Positions 1 through 9,247 of a stretch of DNA of 64,000 bases are shown piece after piece. The position numbers and the translations under genes are program-made. The number at the start of each line of letters is the position of its first letter. Position 1 is the stretch's first letter. Source of the DNA: Flavobacterium hungaricum (GTDB lineage Bacteria; Bacteroidota; Bacteroidia; Flavobacteriales; Flavobacteriaceae); contig NZ_PRDM01000002.1 in NCBI RefSeq assembly GCF_015182285.1, positions 682,001 to 746,000 of the forward strand, written 5' to 3'. A model generated the notes under the pieces. It had not been told where the DNA came from. It ran no database searches and worked only from the letters and a program-made list of their open reading frames with translations.

Positions 1-330
1 CTTTTAGATCAAAACGGAGGGCCAAATCATGTAGGCAATTTTTGTTTTGCGCCCATTCATGCCGATACCGCCAAAGACGAATTAATCTATACGCCGATGT
101 ATTATTATATAGGGCATTTTTCAAAGTTCATTCGTCCCAACGCCAAAAGAATCATTCAAAACATAAGCGATAAAAACTTAATAAGCACTTCTTTTAAAAA
201 CACTGACGGCAAGATAGTAACTATTGTCATGAACCAATCAGATGCAGAAGTTGTTTATACTATCGCAAACCGCAATTTGCAGCATACCATAACAATTCCA
301 AAGCATGCGATGCAGACCATTGTTTTCTAA
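1..330 (+). CDS. GH30 glycosidase, C-terminal part (cut by window start)
   Basis: The reading frame is open from base 1 and ends at a TAA at 328-330, so only about the last 109 residues are present. It opens with LLDQNGGPNHVGNFCFAPI, the stretch that follows the nucleophile region in bacterial GH30 glucosylceramidase-like enzymes, followed by the C-terminal beta-sandwich (YYIGHFSKFI, then an IVMNQSD strand pair). The same YYIIGHASKF motif occurs in the two complete GH30 genes downstream. Both catalytic glutamates lie outside the window. It is 16 bases before the next GH30 gene and surely co-transcribed with it. Specificity for beta-1,6- or beta-1,3-linked glucose is inference. Confidence 0.85.
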   Translation, partial: LLDQNGGPNHVGNFCFAPIHADTAKDELIYTPMYYYIGHFSKFIRPNAKRIIQNISDKNLISTSFKNTDGKIVTIVMNQSDAEVVYTIANRNLQHTITIPKHAMQTIVF

Positions 331-346
331 CTAAAAAACTATTCAA

Positions 347-1804
347 ATGAAATTCAATTTTAAAAACCACATAAAGACCTTATTCTTTGTTGCTGCAGTA
401 TTTGCTCAGATCAAATGCTCCTCTTCAAATGATACAGTAGATCCAGGGCCGGTAACGCCGCCCGTTGTCATTACAAATGATATCGATGTCTGGATCACAA
501 AAGGGGACCAAAGTGTTTTATTGGCCAAGCAATCTGGAATTTTAGGATTCAATAATACTGTAAATACCTATACCAATATAGAAGTAGATGCGGCTCAAAA
601 ATACCAGACAATAGACGGTTTTGGGTATACGCTGACCAGCGGAAGTGTTGATGTAATTAATCAATTAAATGCTTCAAAAAAATCGGCTCTTTTACAAGAA
701 TTATTTGGTTCTGCAGATAATTCTATCGGGGTAAGTTATTTAAGAATTAGTATTGGCGCATCAGATCTAAGCGCAGATACTTACACTTATGATGATGTTG
801 CAACGGGCGAAACAGACTTGAATCTGACTAAATTTAGTTTAGAAAAAGACAAAAATTTAATTGCACTTTTAAAAGAAATTCTAGCAATCAATCCGAAGAT
901 CTTAATTCTGGGGACTCCTTGGTCAGCACCGCTTTGGATGAAAGATCAAAACAGTTTTGTCGGCGGAAAATTAAACACACAATATTATGATGCTTACGCG
1001 AAATATTTTGTGAAATATATTCAGCAGATGAAAGCAGAAGGAATTACGATCGATGCTGTAACTCCTCAAAATGAGCCTTTGCATGACAAAAATAATCCCA
1101 GTATGTACATGTCGGCTTTAGAACAGACAAACTTTATTAAAAATAATTTAGGACCTGCTTTTAAAACTGCTGGCATTACCACAAAAATTATTGCGTACGA
1201 TCATAATTGTGATAAACCAGACTATCCCAAAGCGATCTTGGCCGACGCGGCCGCTTTTCCTTTTGTTGACGGTTCGGCTTTTCATTTGTATGCAGGAGAC
1301 ATCAGCGCGTTGTCAGATGTTTATAATGCCTATCCAACAAAAAACATTTATTTTACAGAACAATGGACTTCTTCGACAGGTGAGTTTGGAGGAGATTTAA
1401 AGTGGCATTTAAAAAATGTAATTGTTGGCGCAATGCGTAATTACAGTAAAAATGCTTTAGAATGGAATTTGGCCAATAACACTTCTTTTGGACCTCACAC
1501 ATCTGGCGGTTGTAATAGCTGTAAAGGCGCGTTAACAATAACTTCTGGTGACAATTTTCAACGCAATGTGGCTTATTACATCATCGCTCATGCTTCAAAA
1601 TTTGTTCCTGCGGGTTCTGTCAGAATCGGTAGTAATATAAGCGGGAATTTACAAAACGTGGCTTTCCTGACACCTACTGGATCAAAAGTTTTGATTGTAG
1701 AAAATGACGGATCGGCAGCAGAAACTTTCAATATTAAATTTAATGGTAAATGGGCAGCAGTTACGCTTGACGCAGGAGCTGTTGGAACTTTTATTTGGAA
1801 ATAA
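347..1804 (+). CDS. GH30 family glycosidase, probable lipoprotein
   Basis: A 485-residue exported glycosidase of family GH30 (glucosylceramidase/beta-1,6-glucanase group). The N terminus is a hydrophobic signal ending at Cys24 followed by SSSND, which suggests a surface lipoprotein although the residue before Cys is a poor lipobox match. The acid/base is likely Glu243 in TPQNEPLH and the nucleophile Glu338 in YFTEQWT, the paired glutamates of clan GH-A retaining enzymes. A GGCNSCKGAL segment may form a disulfide. It shares length and most motifs with the gene at 2860-4284, so the two are paralogues. It sits in a plus-strand glycan-degradation locus; the SusC/SusD transport pair is not in this window. 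Confidence 0.9.
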   Translation: MKFNFKNHIKTLFFVAAVFAQIKCSSSNDTVDPGPVTPPVVITNDIDVWITKGDQSVLLAKQSGILGFNNTVNTYTNIEVDAAQKYQTIDGFGYTLTSGSVDVINQLNASKKSALLQELFGSADNSIGVSYLRISIGASDLSADTYTYDDVATGETDLNLTKFSLEKDKNLIALLKEILAINPKILILGTPWSAPLWMKDQNSFVGGKLNTQYYDAYAKYFVKYIQQMKAEGITIDAVTPQNEPLHDKNNPSMYMSALEQTNFIKNNLGPAFKTAGITTKIIAYDHNCDKPDYPKAILADAAAFPFVDGSAFHLYAGDISALSDVYNAYPTKNIYFTEQWTSSTGEFGGDLKWHLKNVIVGAMRNYSKNALEWNLANNTSFGPHTSGGCNSCKGALTITSGDNFQRNVAYYIIAHASKFVPAGSVRIGSNISGNLQNVAFLTPTGSKVLIVENDGSAAETFNIKFNGKWAAVTLDAGAVGTFIWK

Positions 1805-2017
1805 AGCAGGATAGAAATAAACTAATTTTCGGATGCTAAAAATCCTAATAAAGTAATTTTTGATAAAGGAAATTGCAACCTTAATTAATTAGAATTTTTT
1901 GACACAAAAAGAGCATTTCTATTAAAAAATCAGAAAGTTAATTAACATAACTTTTAACTAAGTTTTTTTCTTTAAGCCTTTGGAAACACTAGCTTTACAG
2001 ATTAAAATTTTTTAAGC

Positions 2018-2857
2018 ATGAAAAAAATAAATAAAATTAGTTTAGTAGTATTCTTACTTTTTGTAAGTGTTTCATTTTATGGTCAAAATCTAAAAATTAT
2101 GACCTACAATATTCGTTTGGATGTGGTTTCTGACGGAGAAAACGCATGGCCGAACCGAAAGGATTATTTTACGTCTCAAATACAATTTTATAGTCCGGAT
2201 ATTTTTGGAGTTCAAGAAGCAACACCAAATCAGGTAATCGATATTGCTTCGGCCTTATCAGATTACAGCAAATTTGGCTTAGGAAGAGAAGAAGGAGGAC
2301 TAGGAGAAGCCTGCACGATTTATTATAAAAAAGAACGTTTTAAAATATTGGATTCCAATACGTTTTGGCTGTCAGAAACACCAAATGTGGTTTCAAGAGG
2401 CTGGGACGCTGCCTGCAACAGAGTTTGTACCTATGGCCTTTTTAAAGATTTAAAAACAAAAAAATCCTTTTACGTTTTTAACATTCATCTCGATCATATG
2501 GGAGAAGTGGCCAGAATAAAAGGAGTGCAGCTCGTGCTGTCAAAAATAAAAGAATTGAATGCTGCAAATTATCCTGTTTTTCTAATGGGCGATTTTAATT
2601 CAGAACCTGAAACAAAACAGATTGTCGAGATTAAAAAAGTAATGAATGATACCAAAGACGTTTCTAAAGAAAAGCCATTTGGTCCATCGGGAACATTTAA
2701 TGATTTTAAACACAATGAGCCTGTTACATTACTGCTGGATTATATTTTTATTTCAAAAAACAGTGGACTCAAAATTCAAAAACATGCAGTGTTGAGTGAT
2801 TCTAAAGATTTAAAATATCCGTCGGATCATTTACCTGTTTTAATAGAAGTAGATTAA
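2018..2857 (+). CDS. endonuclease/exonuclease/phosphatase family protein, exported
   Basis: A 279-residue protein with a signal peptide (residues 1 to about 22, ending FYGQ) followed by a complete EEP fold: MTYNIR at the start of the fold, a metal-binding Glu in GVQEATPNQ, GDFNSEPE with the catalytic Asp/Asn, and the terminal SDHLPVLIE histidine. The family covers DNases, sphingomyelinases and sugar-locus phosphodiesterases. In flavobacterial polysaccharide loci such exported EEP proteins are common passengers of unknown substrate. It is followed after 2 bases by the next GH30 gene, so it belongs to the same transcript. A 213-base gap precedes it in which no clear promoter was found. Confidence 0.85.
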   Translation: MKKINKISLVVFLLFVSVSFYGQNLKIMTYNIRLDVVSDGENAWPNRKDYFTSQIQFYSPDIFGVQEATPNQVIDIASALSDYSKFGLGREEGGLGEACTIYYKKERFKILDSNTFWLSETPNVVSRGWDAACNRVCTYGLFKDLKTKKSFYVFNIHLDHMGEVARIKGVQLVLSKIKELNAANYPVFLMGDFNSEPETKQIVEIKKVMNDTKDVSKEKPFGPSGTFNDFKHNEPVTLLLDYIFISKNSGLKIQKHAVLSDSKDLKYPSDHLPVLIEVD

Positions 2858-2859
2858 AT

Positions 2860-4284
2860 ATGAAAAACATCAACAAAAAACTTCAAATCTTACTGTTGCT
2901 GCCTCTTATTGCAATGCAGTTCAATTGCGGATCTTCAAAAAATGCGGCAGTCGATTCTGGAAAAGCAGCATCTTGGATTACAACAGCAGACGAAACTTCA
3001 AAACTAAAAAAGCAGCCCGATTTAGTTTTTACATCAGAAACTAATTCTAATCAAACTATTGAGATTGATCCTTCTCAAACATTTCAAACCATTGAAGGGT
3101 TCGGATTTTCGTTAACCGGAGGAAGTGCTCAGGCAATTTTAAAACTGGATAAAGCCAAAAAGGAAGCGGTGCTTCAGGAATTATTTTCCAGAAAAGAAGA
3201 TGCCATTGGTTTGAGTTACCTGCGAATTAGTATTGGAGCATCTGATTTGAATGAAAAAGTTTTTTCGTATGATGATATGCCGGAAGGGCAGACTGATTTA
3301 AAATTAGAACACTTTAATCTGGGGCCTGATTTGAATGATGTAGTTCCGGTTTTAAAAGAAATTTTAAAAATAAATCCTAAGATTAAAATAATGGGATCTC
3401 CTTGGTCGCCTCCCGTTTGGATGAAAGACAACGGAAGTTCTAAAGGAGGAAGTTTACAACCAAAATATTATGCCGTATACGCCCAGTATTTTGTAAAATA
3501 CATTGAGGCAATGAAATCGCACGGAATTGTTATTGATGCTATTACACCTCAAAACGAACCTCTGCATCCCGGCAATAACCCGAGTTTGCTAATGCTGGCC
3601 GAACAACAGGCAGATTTTATAGGAAATCATTTAGGGCCGGCTTTTAAAGCAGCAGGAATTAAAACCAAAATTGTGGTTTACGATCACAATTGCAACAAGC
3701 CAGAATATCCTTTGACGATTTTAAAAGATGCAAAAGCGAATCCTTTTGTAGCGGGTTCTGCTTTTCATTTGTACGAAGGAGATATCAGCGCATTGTCTAC
3801 TGTTCATGATGCTTTTCCGAACAAAGATTTATATTTTACAGAGCAATACACAGGCTCAGGAAGCAGTTTTGAAAACGATTTGAAATGGAGTGTAAAAAAT
3901 GTTGTGATCGGTTCTATGCGCAATTGGAGTAAAAATGCCCTTTCTTGGGGATTGGCAAACGACGAGTATTACAAACCTTTTACACCAGGCGGGTGTTCAA
4001 CCTGCAAAGGAGCATTGATGATTGATCAAAATCAGAATATAAAAAGAGAAGTAGGATATTATATTATTGGGCATGCTTCTAAATTTGTTCCAGAAGGTTC
4101 TGTAAGAATAGGAAGTAATATTGTAGGAAATATACACAATGTTTCTTTTAAAACTCCGTTAGGACAAATTGTTCTGATTGTAGAAAATGATGGAGCTTCG
4201 GCAGAAACATTCAATATAAAGTACAATCAAAAACAAATTTCAACATCATTAAATGCAGGTGCAGTAGCCACTTACGTTTGGTAA
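2860..4284 (+). CDS. GH30 family glycosidase, probable lipoprotein
   Basis: A 474-residue paralogue of the enzyme encoded at 347-1804. The signal peptide ends near Cys23 (MQFNCGSSK), so it may be lipid-anchored. Glu233 in TPQNEPLH is the expected acid/base and Glu328 in YFTEQYT the nucleophile. The PGGCSTCKG cysteine pair and the C-terminal beta-sandwich with IVENDG are shared with its paralogue. It starts 2 bases after the EEP gene and ends 14 bases before the GH3 gene, indicating one operon. Three GH30 genes plus a GH3 suggest breakdown of a beta-glucan such as beta-1,6-glucan; this specificity is inferred from locus content. Confidence 0.9.
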   Translation: MKNINKKLQILLLLPLIAMQFNCGSSKNAAVDSGKAASWITTADETSKLKKQPDLVFTSETNSNQTIEIDPSQTFQTIEGFGFSLTGGSAQAILKLDKAKKEAVLQELFSRKEDAIGLSYLRISIGASDLNEKVFSYDDMPEGQTDLKLEHFNLGPDLNDVVPVLKEILKINPKIKIMGSPWSPPVWMKDNGSSKGGSLQPKYYAVYAQYFVKYIEAMKSHGIVIDAITPQNEPLHPGNNPSLLMLAEQQADFIGNHLGPAFKAAGIKTKIVVYDHNCNKPEYPLTILKDAKANPFVAGSAFHLYEGDISALSTVHDAFPNKDLYFTEQYTGSGSSFENDLKWSVKNVVIGSMRNWSKNALSWGLANDEYYKPFTPGGCSTCKGALMIDQNQNIKREVGYYIIGHASKFVPEGSVRIGSNIVGNIHNVSFKTPLGQIVLIVENDGASAETFNIKYNQKQISTSLNAGAVATYVW

Positions 4285-4298
4285 CCAATACTTAATTC

Positions 4299-6527
4299 AT
4301 GAAAAAAATAACCACATTTGCCTTGCTGATGGTTTCGCTTTTTACAGTGGCACAGCAGCAGACAATAGATCAAAAAGTAAATGATCTGTTGAAAAAAATG
4401 ACAATAGAAGAAAAAATTGGCCAGCTTAATCAATACACAGGCGACAATCAGGCGACGGGACCAGTAACCATTAATCCTAATAAACAAGCTGAGATAAAAG
4501 CAGGTTTAATAGGATCGATGCTTAATATTATCGGGACAAATTATACCCGAAAATATCAAGAACTGGCGATGCAGTCTAGACTTAAAATTCCGTTATTATT
4601 TGGTCAGGATGTCATTCACGGATACAAAACAACTTTCCCGCTTCCGTTAGCCGAAGCAGCGAGCTGGGATCTGGAAGCAATCGAATTAGCAGCGAGAGTT
4701 GCTGCTACAGAAGCTGCAGCAAGCGGTATTCATTGGACTTTTGCACCAATGGTAGACATTAGCCGTGATCCTCGCTGGGGCCGCGTAATGGAAGGTGCAG
4801 GAGAAGATACTTATTTAGGATCTAAAATTGCCTATGCTAGAGTAAAAGGTTTTCAAGGAAATAAATTGGGTGATTTAAACTCAGTAATGGCCTGCGTAAA
4901 ACACTTTGCAGCTTATGGAGCAGGAGTCGGCGGAAGAGATTACAATTCTGTAGACATGAGCGAAAGAATGCTCTGGGAAACCTATCTGCCTCCTTTTAAA
5001 GCGGCTTTAGATGCTGGTGCCGCAACATTCATGAATTCATTTAATGATATAAACGGAATTCCTGCAACGGGAAATGCACATTTGCAAAGAGATATTTTAA
5101 AAGGAAAATGGAACTTTCAAGGATTTGTAGTTTCAGATTGGGGATCTATTGGAGAAATGGTAGCACACGGTTACTCAAAAGATCTAAAAGAAGCCGCTTA
5201 TGCAGCAATTACAGCAGGAAGTGACATGGATATGGAAAGTAATGCCTATCGTTATAATCTGGCACAATTAGTAAAAGAAGGCAGAGTTTCTATTGATTTA
5301 ATTGATGATGCTGTAAAACGCATTCTTCGTAAGAAATTTGAATTAGGATTATTTGATGATCCTTATAAATATTCTGACCAGAAACGTGCTGAAAAAGCAT
5401 TAAATAATCCAGAACATAGAAAAGCGGCCCTAGAAGTAGCGCAAAAAAGTATTGTTTTATTAAAGAATGAAAAACAGACTTTACCAATTTCTAAAGACAC
5501 TAAAACCATTGCTTTTATTGGCCCCATGGTAAAAGAATATAAAGAAAATATGGGATTCTGGTCTGTCGAGCTTCCAGAAGTAGATTACAATAAATGGATT
5601 GTTTCGCAATGGGACGGCCTGAAGAATAAAGCAGGCAAAAACACGAAACTGCTTTATGCAAAAGGATGCGAAATAGAAGGAACTAATAAAGATGGTTTTG
5701 AAGAAGCAGTTGCCACAGCAAAACAAGCAGATGTTGTAATCTTAAGTATAGGCGAAAGACGCGACATGAGCGGTGAAGCAAAAAGCAGAAGCGATCTTCA
5801 CCTGCCTGGCGTTCAGGAAGATTTAGTAAAAGCAATTCAGGCAACAGGAAAACCAGTTGTAGTATTGATAAATGCCGGAAGACCTTTGGTGTTTAACTGG
5901 ACTGCAGACAATGTTCCGGCTATTGTGTACACTTGGTGGTTAGGAACAGAAGCTGGAAATGCTATTGCAAATCTTTTATTTGGAGATTACAATCCGTCTG
6001 GGAAACTGCCAATGACTTTTCCGAGAGAAGTAGGGCAGGTGCCAATTTATTACAATCACTACAGCACAGGCAGGCCGGCAAAAGATGAAAATTCGAACAA
6101 TTATGTTTCTGCATATATTGATCTGAAAAATTCTCCAAAATTCCCTTTTGGTTATGGACTGAGTTATACAACTTTTGATTATTCTGCTTTAAAATTATCT
6201 TCGACAAAAATCAAAAGCAGTGAAAATATTAAAGTTTCTTTTCAACTAAAAAACAGCGGAAAAGTAACAGGAGAAGAAGTGGTACAATTGTACTTAAAAG
6301 ATAAATTTGGATCTGTTGTTCGACCAGTTTTAGAATTAAAAGATTTTCAAAAAGTAAAATTAAATGCTGGAGAATCTAAAACAATAGAATTTACGATTGA
6401 TAAAGAAAAGCTTTCTTTTTATAATGATAAATTAGAATGGACAGCTGAACTGGGAGATTTTGAAGTAATGATCGGAGCTTCATCGGCTGACATTAAATTA
6501 AAATCTGATTTTGAATTGGTAAAATAA
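4299..6527 (+). CDS. bglX: GH3 family beta-glucosidase, periplasmic (BglX-like)
   Basis: A 742-residue exo-acting beta-glucosidase. It has a signal peptide (residues 1-19), the (beta/alpha)8 GH3 N-terminal domain (about 25-350) with the nucleophile Asp280 in GFVVSDWGS and substrate-binding motifs FGQDVIHG and KHFAAYGAG, the alpha/beta sandwich domain (about 380-620) with SGEAKSRSDLHLPG carrying a candidate acid/base Glu, and a C-terminal fibronectin III-like domain. Length matches E. coli BglX. It would finish the work of the upstream GH30 enzymes by releasing glucose from oligosaccharides. It is the last gene of the run and is followed directly by a strong terminator. Confidence 0.93.
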   Translation: MKKITTFALLMVSLFTVAQQQTIDQKVNDLLKKMTIEEKIGQLNQYTGDNQATGPVTINPNKQAEIKAGLIGSMLNIIGTNYTRKYQELAMQSRLKIPLLFGQDVIHGYKTTFPLPLAEAASWDLEAIELAARVAATEAAASGIHWTFAPMVDISRDPRWGRVMEGAGEDTYLGSKIAYARVKGFQGNKLGDLNSVMACVKHFAAYGAGVGGRDYNSVDMSERMLWETYLPPFKAALDAGAATFMNSFNDINGIPATGNAHLQRDILKGKWNFQGFVVSDWGSIGEMVAHGYSKDLKEAAYAAITAGSDMDMESNAYRYNLAQLVKEGRVSIDLIDDAVKRILRKKFELGLFDDPYKYSDQKRAEKALNNPEHRKAALEVAQKSIVLLKNEKQTLPISKDTKTIAFIGPMVKEYKENMGFWSVELPEVDYNKWIVSQWDGLKNKAGKNTKLLYAKGCEIEGTNKDGFEEAVATAKQADVVILSIGERRDMSGEAKSRSDLHLPGVQEDLVKAIQATGKPVVVLINAGRPLVFNWTADNVPAIVYTWWLGTEAGNAIANLLFGDYNPSGKLPMTFPREVGQVPIYYNHYSTGRPAKDENSNNYVSAYIDLKNSPKFPFGYGLSYTTFDYSALKLSSTKIKSSENIKVSFQLKNSGKVTGEEVVQLYLKDKFGSVVRPVLELKDFQKVKLNAGESKTIEFTIDKEKLSFYNDKLEWTAELGDFEVMIGASSADIKLKSDFELVK

Positions 6528-6532
6528 TAAAT

Positions 6533-6563
6533 AAAAACGGGGCTTTGTAAGCCCCGTTTTTTT
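6533..6563. terminator. bidirectional intrinsic terminator after GH3 gene
   Basis: A GC-rich hairpin (ACGGGGCTT / AAGCCCCGT, loop TGT) bordered by an A run on the left and seven T on the right. It lies between convergent genes ending at 6527 (+) and 6570 (-), so it can serve both. Confidence 0.9.
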
Positions 6564-6569
6564 ATCTCC

Positions 6570-8591
6570 TTATTTAAGACGTTTTTTGAAACTGTATTTC
6601 AGCATATTTAAAAGACCTTGTTCTATAATATCAATTCCAATCCCATAATTACTGTCCGCAATTTCATGATGCGCATTTCTAAATTCTTCAAACTCATCCT
6701 GCGGAATTTCAAGATTGACCAAAGGTTTGTAATCGATATACATAGAAGCGCCGTTTTTAGATACTTTTTTACGGCTCGTAAAATCAAAATACGGATTCTT
6801 AATCGTACTTTCCTGAATCGTATATTTTTCCTGAACGTCGATTTTTTGATCTGTCGTTAAGTTAATTTCATATTTTTCATTATCGAAATTATGCCAAAAC
6901 GGAACATCATTGTGTATAAAATCTCTTGCGTTGTTTTTAACCATATTTCTATCAAAAAACATTAAGAAACGGTTGTTGTCGGCATCCTTAAAATAAGCAT
7001 TTTCAATGGTGCTTTTATATTGAATCGTCACTTCGTTGAGCTTTTTGTCATCGCTTATCACTTCAATAACAGCATCTTTAAAAATAGTTCTAATGTCGGT
7101 TCCGTTCCTGTCATTTGCGTAGTTCAAAGTATAGAACAAGAAATTATTCCAGCTGTCGATTATTTCTCTCTTATTCGTATTCTTAAAATATTTTCGCATA
7201 TAATTGGCGCGATTTCCTTTGTAACTGCTTACTAGTCTTAGCTGGCCTACATTGTTGACAACATCAAAATCTGCTTTTTCATTAATACCATAATAATCGA
7301 ATCTATAAGGCTCTTTAATCTGTAAATCCTGATTTGGTTTTACCTCAAGATAATGTTTGAAATAAATAAAACCGCGATTTTCAATCAATCCAAATTCATC
7401 TCTTGCCGTTGCATCAACAAAATAAGTCTTGCCTTTGTAATTGATTTTTACAATAACATGATTAAAAGTCAATAACGAAGGAAGGTAATATTTGATGTAG
7501 TGATCAGAATTAAAATTGACCAGCACCACCGAAGAATCTACCTTAATATAGTCTAAAACCACTTTTAATAAAACCGATTTTGCTTTGCAGTCACCTTGTT
7601 TGTTTTCGTACGTAACCGCCGGTTCTTGCGGTTTATGACCGTTCATCTCATCTGCATTAAAAATATAATAAACATGGTTTTGAACATAGTCAATAGCAAA
7701 CTGTAATTTTTCGTCCAGATCTGCAATGGCATCTAGTTTTTCAACCAGTTTTGGAGCAAATTCCACCAAAGAAGCTTTGCTGTAAATATCCTCGTAAAGA
7801 GGTGAAATGTAATTCGAAAGATCTTTCCAATTACTATCGGTTGCAAAATCAATAAAAGGTGCAATCTCTCTATTTGTATCTACAAAATTGATATAGTTCT
7901 CTTTTTCGATAACAAATCGTTCCCCTTTTTTTAGATGGCTGATTTCTGGTTCCAGCACATTTCCTTCTTCATCCCTAAAGAAAGTTTTTTTATACGCGAT
8001 GGCATCTTTTCTATCGTTAATAAAAGTAAACTTATAATTTCCGTAAGCCCAATAACTGCTTGGTGTTACATAAACATATTTTAAAAATTCTTTGCGTAAG
8101 AAGTCACGATCAGAAAATACTTTTACTCGAGAATCTTCAATAATCAAAACATCATAAAGGCGCAGATCTTTTATGGTAATGTTTACCTTTTTATTACTGC
8201 TTAAAATACCACCTTCGCTTTGGTTCTCGCTGTCAAGCACTTTGATCTTAGTGTCTGGAATTTTATCAACCAAAACGCCTTCTCTTACAACACTAATTCT
8301 GTGTATGATATACGTTTCATTTTCTTCAACAATAATATCTTTTACAGAAGCACTCTCTAGATTGGAAGGTTCATTTAAAGTGTAAGCAACGCAGGCATAT
8401 TCGCTGTTTTCAGTATCAGAAGTATAATAAATTTTATCTAGAAAATAGCAGAAATCCCGTCCCTCGTCAACCTGATTATTAGAAAAATCCGATTCTTTTA
8501 TATAGGCAATAAGCTGGTCATCATTAATTTTGGGAGCCCAGTTTTCGGGCTGCTTAATTTTGTAATTCTCTACTTCAATTGTATTTTCCAT
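6570..8591 (-). CDS. DUF3857/transglutaminase-like domain protein
   Basis: A 673-residue protein without a recognisable signal peptide. The N-terminal half resembles DUF3857, a beta-rich domain found before transglutaminase-like modules in Bacteroidota. The transglutaminase-like core shows Cys335 in QGDCKAKSVLL, a His in FNHVIVKI and an Asp in YFVDATARD, so the Cys-His-Asp triad is intact. A C-terminal beta-rich region follows. The typical relatives are exported; here the start MENTIEVENYKIKQPENW has no hydrophobic segment, so this copy may be cytoplasmic or start is misread. Its physiological substrate is unknown. Confidence 0.8.
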   Translation of the reverse strand: MENTIEVENYKIKQPENWAPKINDDQLIAYIKESDFSNNQVDEGRDFCYFLDKIYYTSDTENSEYACVAYTLNEPSNLESASVKDIIVEENETYIIHRISVVREGVLVDKIPDTKIKVLDSENQSEGGILSSNKKVNITIKDLRLYDVLIIEDSRVKVFSDRDFLRKEFLKYVYVTPSSYWAYGNYKFTFINDRKDAIAYKKTFFRDEEGNVLEPEISHLKKGERFVIEKENYINFVDTNREIAPFIDFATDSNWKDLSNYISPLYEDIYSKASLVEFAPKLVEKLDAIADLDEKLQFAIDYVQNHVYYIFNADEMNGHKPQEPAVTYENKQGDCKAKSVLLKVVLDYIKVDSSVVLVNFNSDHYIKYYLPSLLTFNHVIVKINYKGKTYFVDATARDEFGLIENRGFIYFKHYLEVKPNQDLQIKEPYRFDYYGINEKADFDVVNNVGQLRLVSSYKGNRANYMRKYFKNTNKREIIDSWNNFLFYTLNYANDRNGTDIRTIFKDAVIEVISDDKKLNEVTIQYKSTIENAYFKDADNNRFLMFFDRNMVKNNARDFIHNDVPFWHNFDNEKYEINLTTDQKIDVQEKYTIQESTIKNPYFDFTSRKKVSKNGASMYIDYKPLVNLEIPQDEFEEFRNAHHEIADSNYGIGIDIIEQGLLNMLKYSFKKRLK

Positions 8592-8630
8592 GCTTGTAAT
8601 AATATATTAGGTGTATAAACTTTATTGTAG

Positions 8631-8638
8631 CAAAAATA
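8631..8638 (-). promoter_or_regulatory. promoter -7 element for the transglutaminase gene
   Basis: On the minus strand this reads TATTTTTG, a match to the flavobacterial TAnnTTTG -7 element. Transcription would start near 8624, giving a leader of about 33 bases before the ATG at 8591. No convincing TTTG -33 element is seen at the ideal distance. Confidence 0.5.
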
Positions 8639-8684
8639 GGTGTTTATTGTACAATTTTGTCAGTTATATTTTAAAAAATAAACA

Positions 8685-8711
8685 ACAAAAAACCTCACAT
8701 AAAGTGAGGCA
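8685..8711 (-). terminator. intrinsic terminator of the 93-residue hypothetical gene
   Basis: Read on the minus strand, GCCTCAC and GTGAGG form a short hairpin with a TTTATG-type loop, followed by six T. It lies just beyond the stop of the gene at 8742-9023. Confidence 0.75.
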
Positions 8712-8741
8712 AGTTGAAAAAATATAAATTATTGGTACAGA

Positions 8742-9023
8742 TTATTTTAGAACAGTATTAATAAAATCCATAGCGCCAATTCCTTTGTACGAGGCGTATA
8801 AAGCCTTGTCAAAAGCTTCACGTTTGGCTTTTTTGTTTTTTACCTCTGTCTCTGTGATCATTTCGTTGAAAATTCTTTCCTGTTCTGCACTATATTTCAG
8901 CGAAGCTTCGAGTAAATAAGTTTTAGAAACAAATCCGAAAGAAGTCCAGATTTTGGTTCTAATTTTTTCATTGATATTTTTTAATGAATTGGAAATCATA
9001 CTCCTGCATTTAACTTTCAACAT
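8742..9023 (-). CDS. small hypothetical protein
   Basis: An open frame of 93 residues with a strong terminator behind it and no overlap with other genes, which supports it being real. An internal Met at residue 9 (start 8999) is an equally good start; both codons are ATG. The product is charged, largely helical in appearance (SAEQERIFNEMITETEVKNK), and has no signal peptide, membrane segment or motif that I recognise. A 7-base inverted repeat (AAAACAC / GTGTTTT, 9031-9049) lies just upstream of the start and may be regulatory. Function unknown. Confidence 0.6.
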   Translation of the reverse strand: MLKVKCRSMISNSLKNINEKIRTKIWTSFGFVSKTYLLEASLKYSAEQERIFNEMITETEVKNKKAKREAFDKALYASYKGIGAMDFINTVLK

Positions 9024-9247
9024 TGGCTAAAAAACACATAGAGTGTTTTCTTAGCTTAAAATCAAATATTTAACCTTAATGTGTTATAATGACGCAATGT
9101 AATTATTTTTTTTAAATTTGATTTTAAATTTTAGTTAAAATTGTGATTTGCACACTTAATATTTTAAATATATCAAAGCTTGCAGAATCCGCTATATTCT
9201 AAAAATGCATTAAATTGCGAAGTATTGGACCAACGAAATTAAAACGG

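Noticed and set aside
9215..9247. TTG start for the Nudix-type regulator
   Set aside because: Adds residues not seen in the family; the ATG at 9248 begins in a reasonable position and is preferred.
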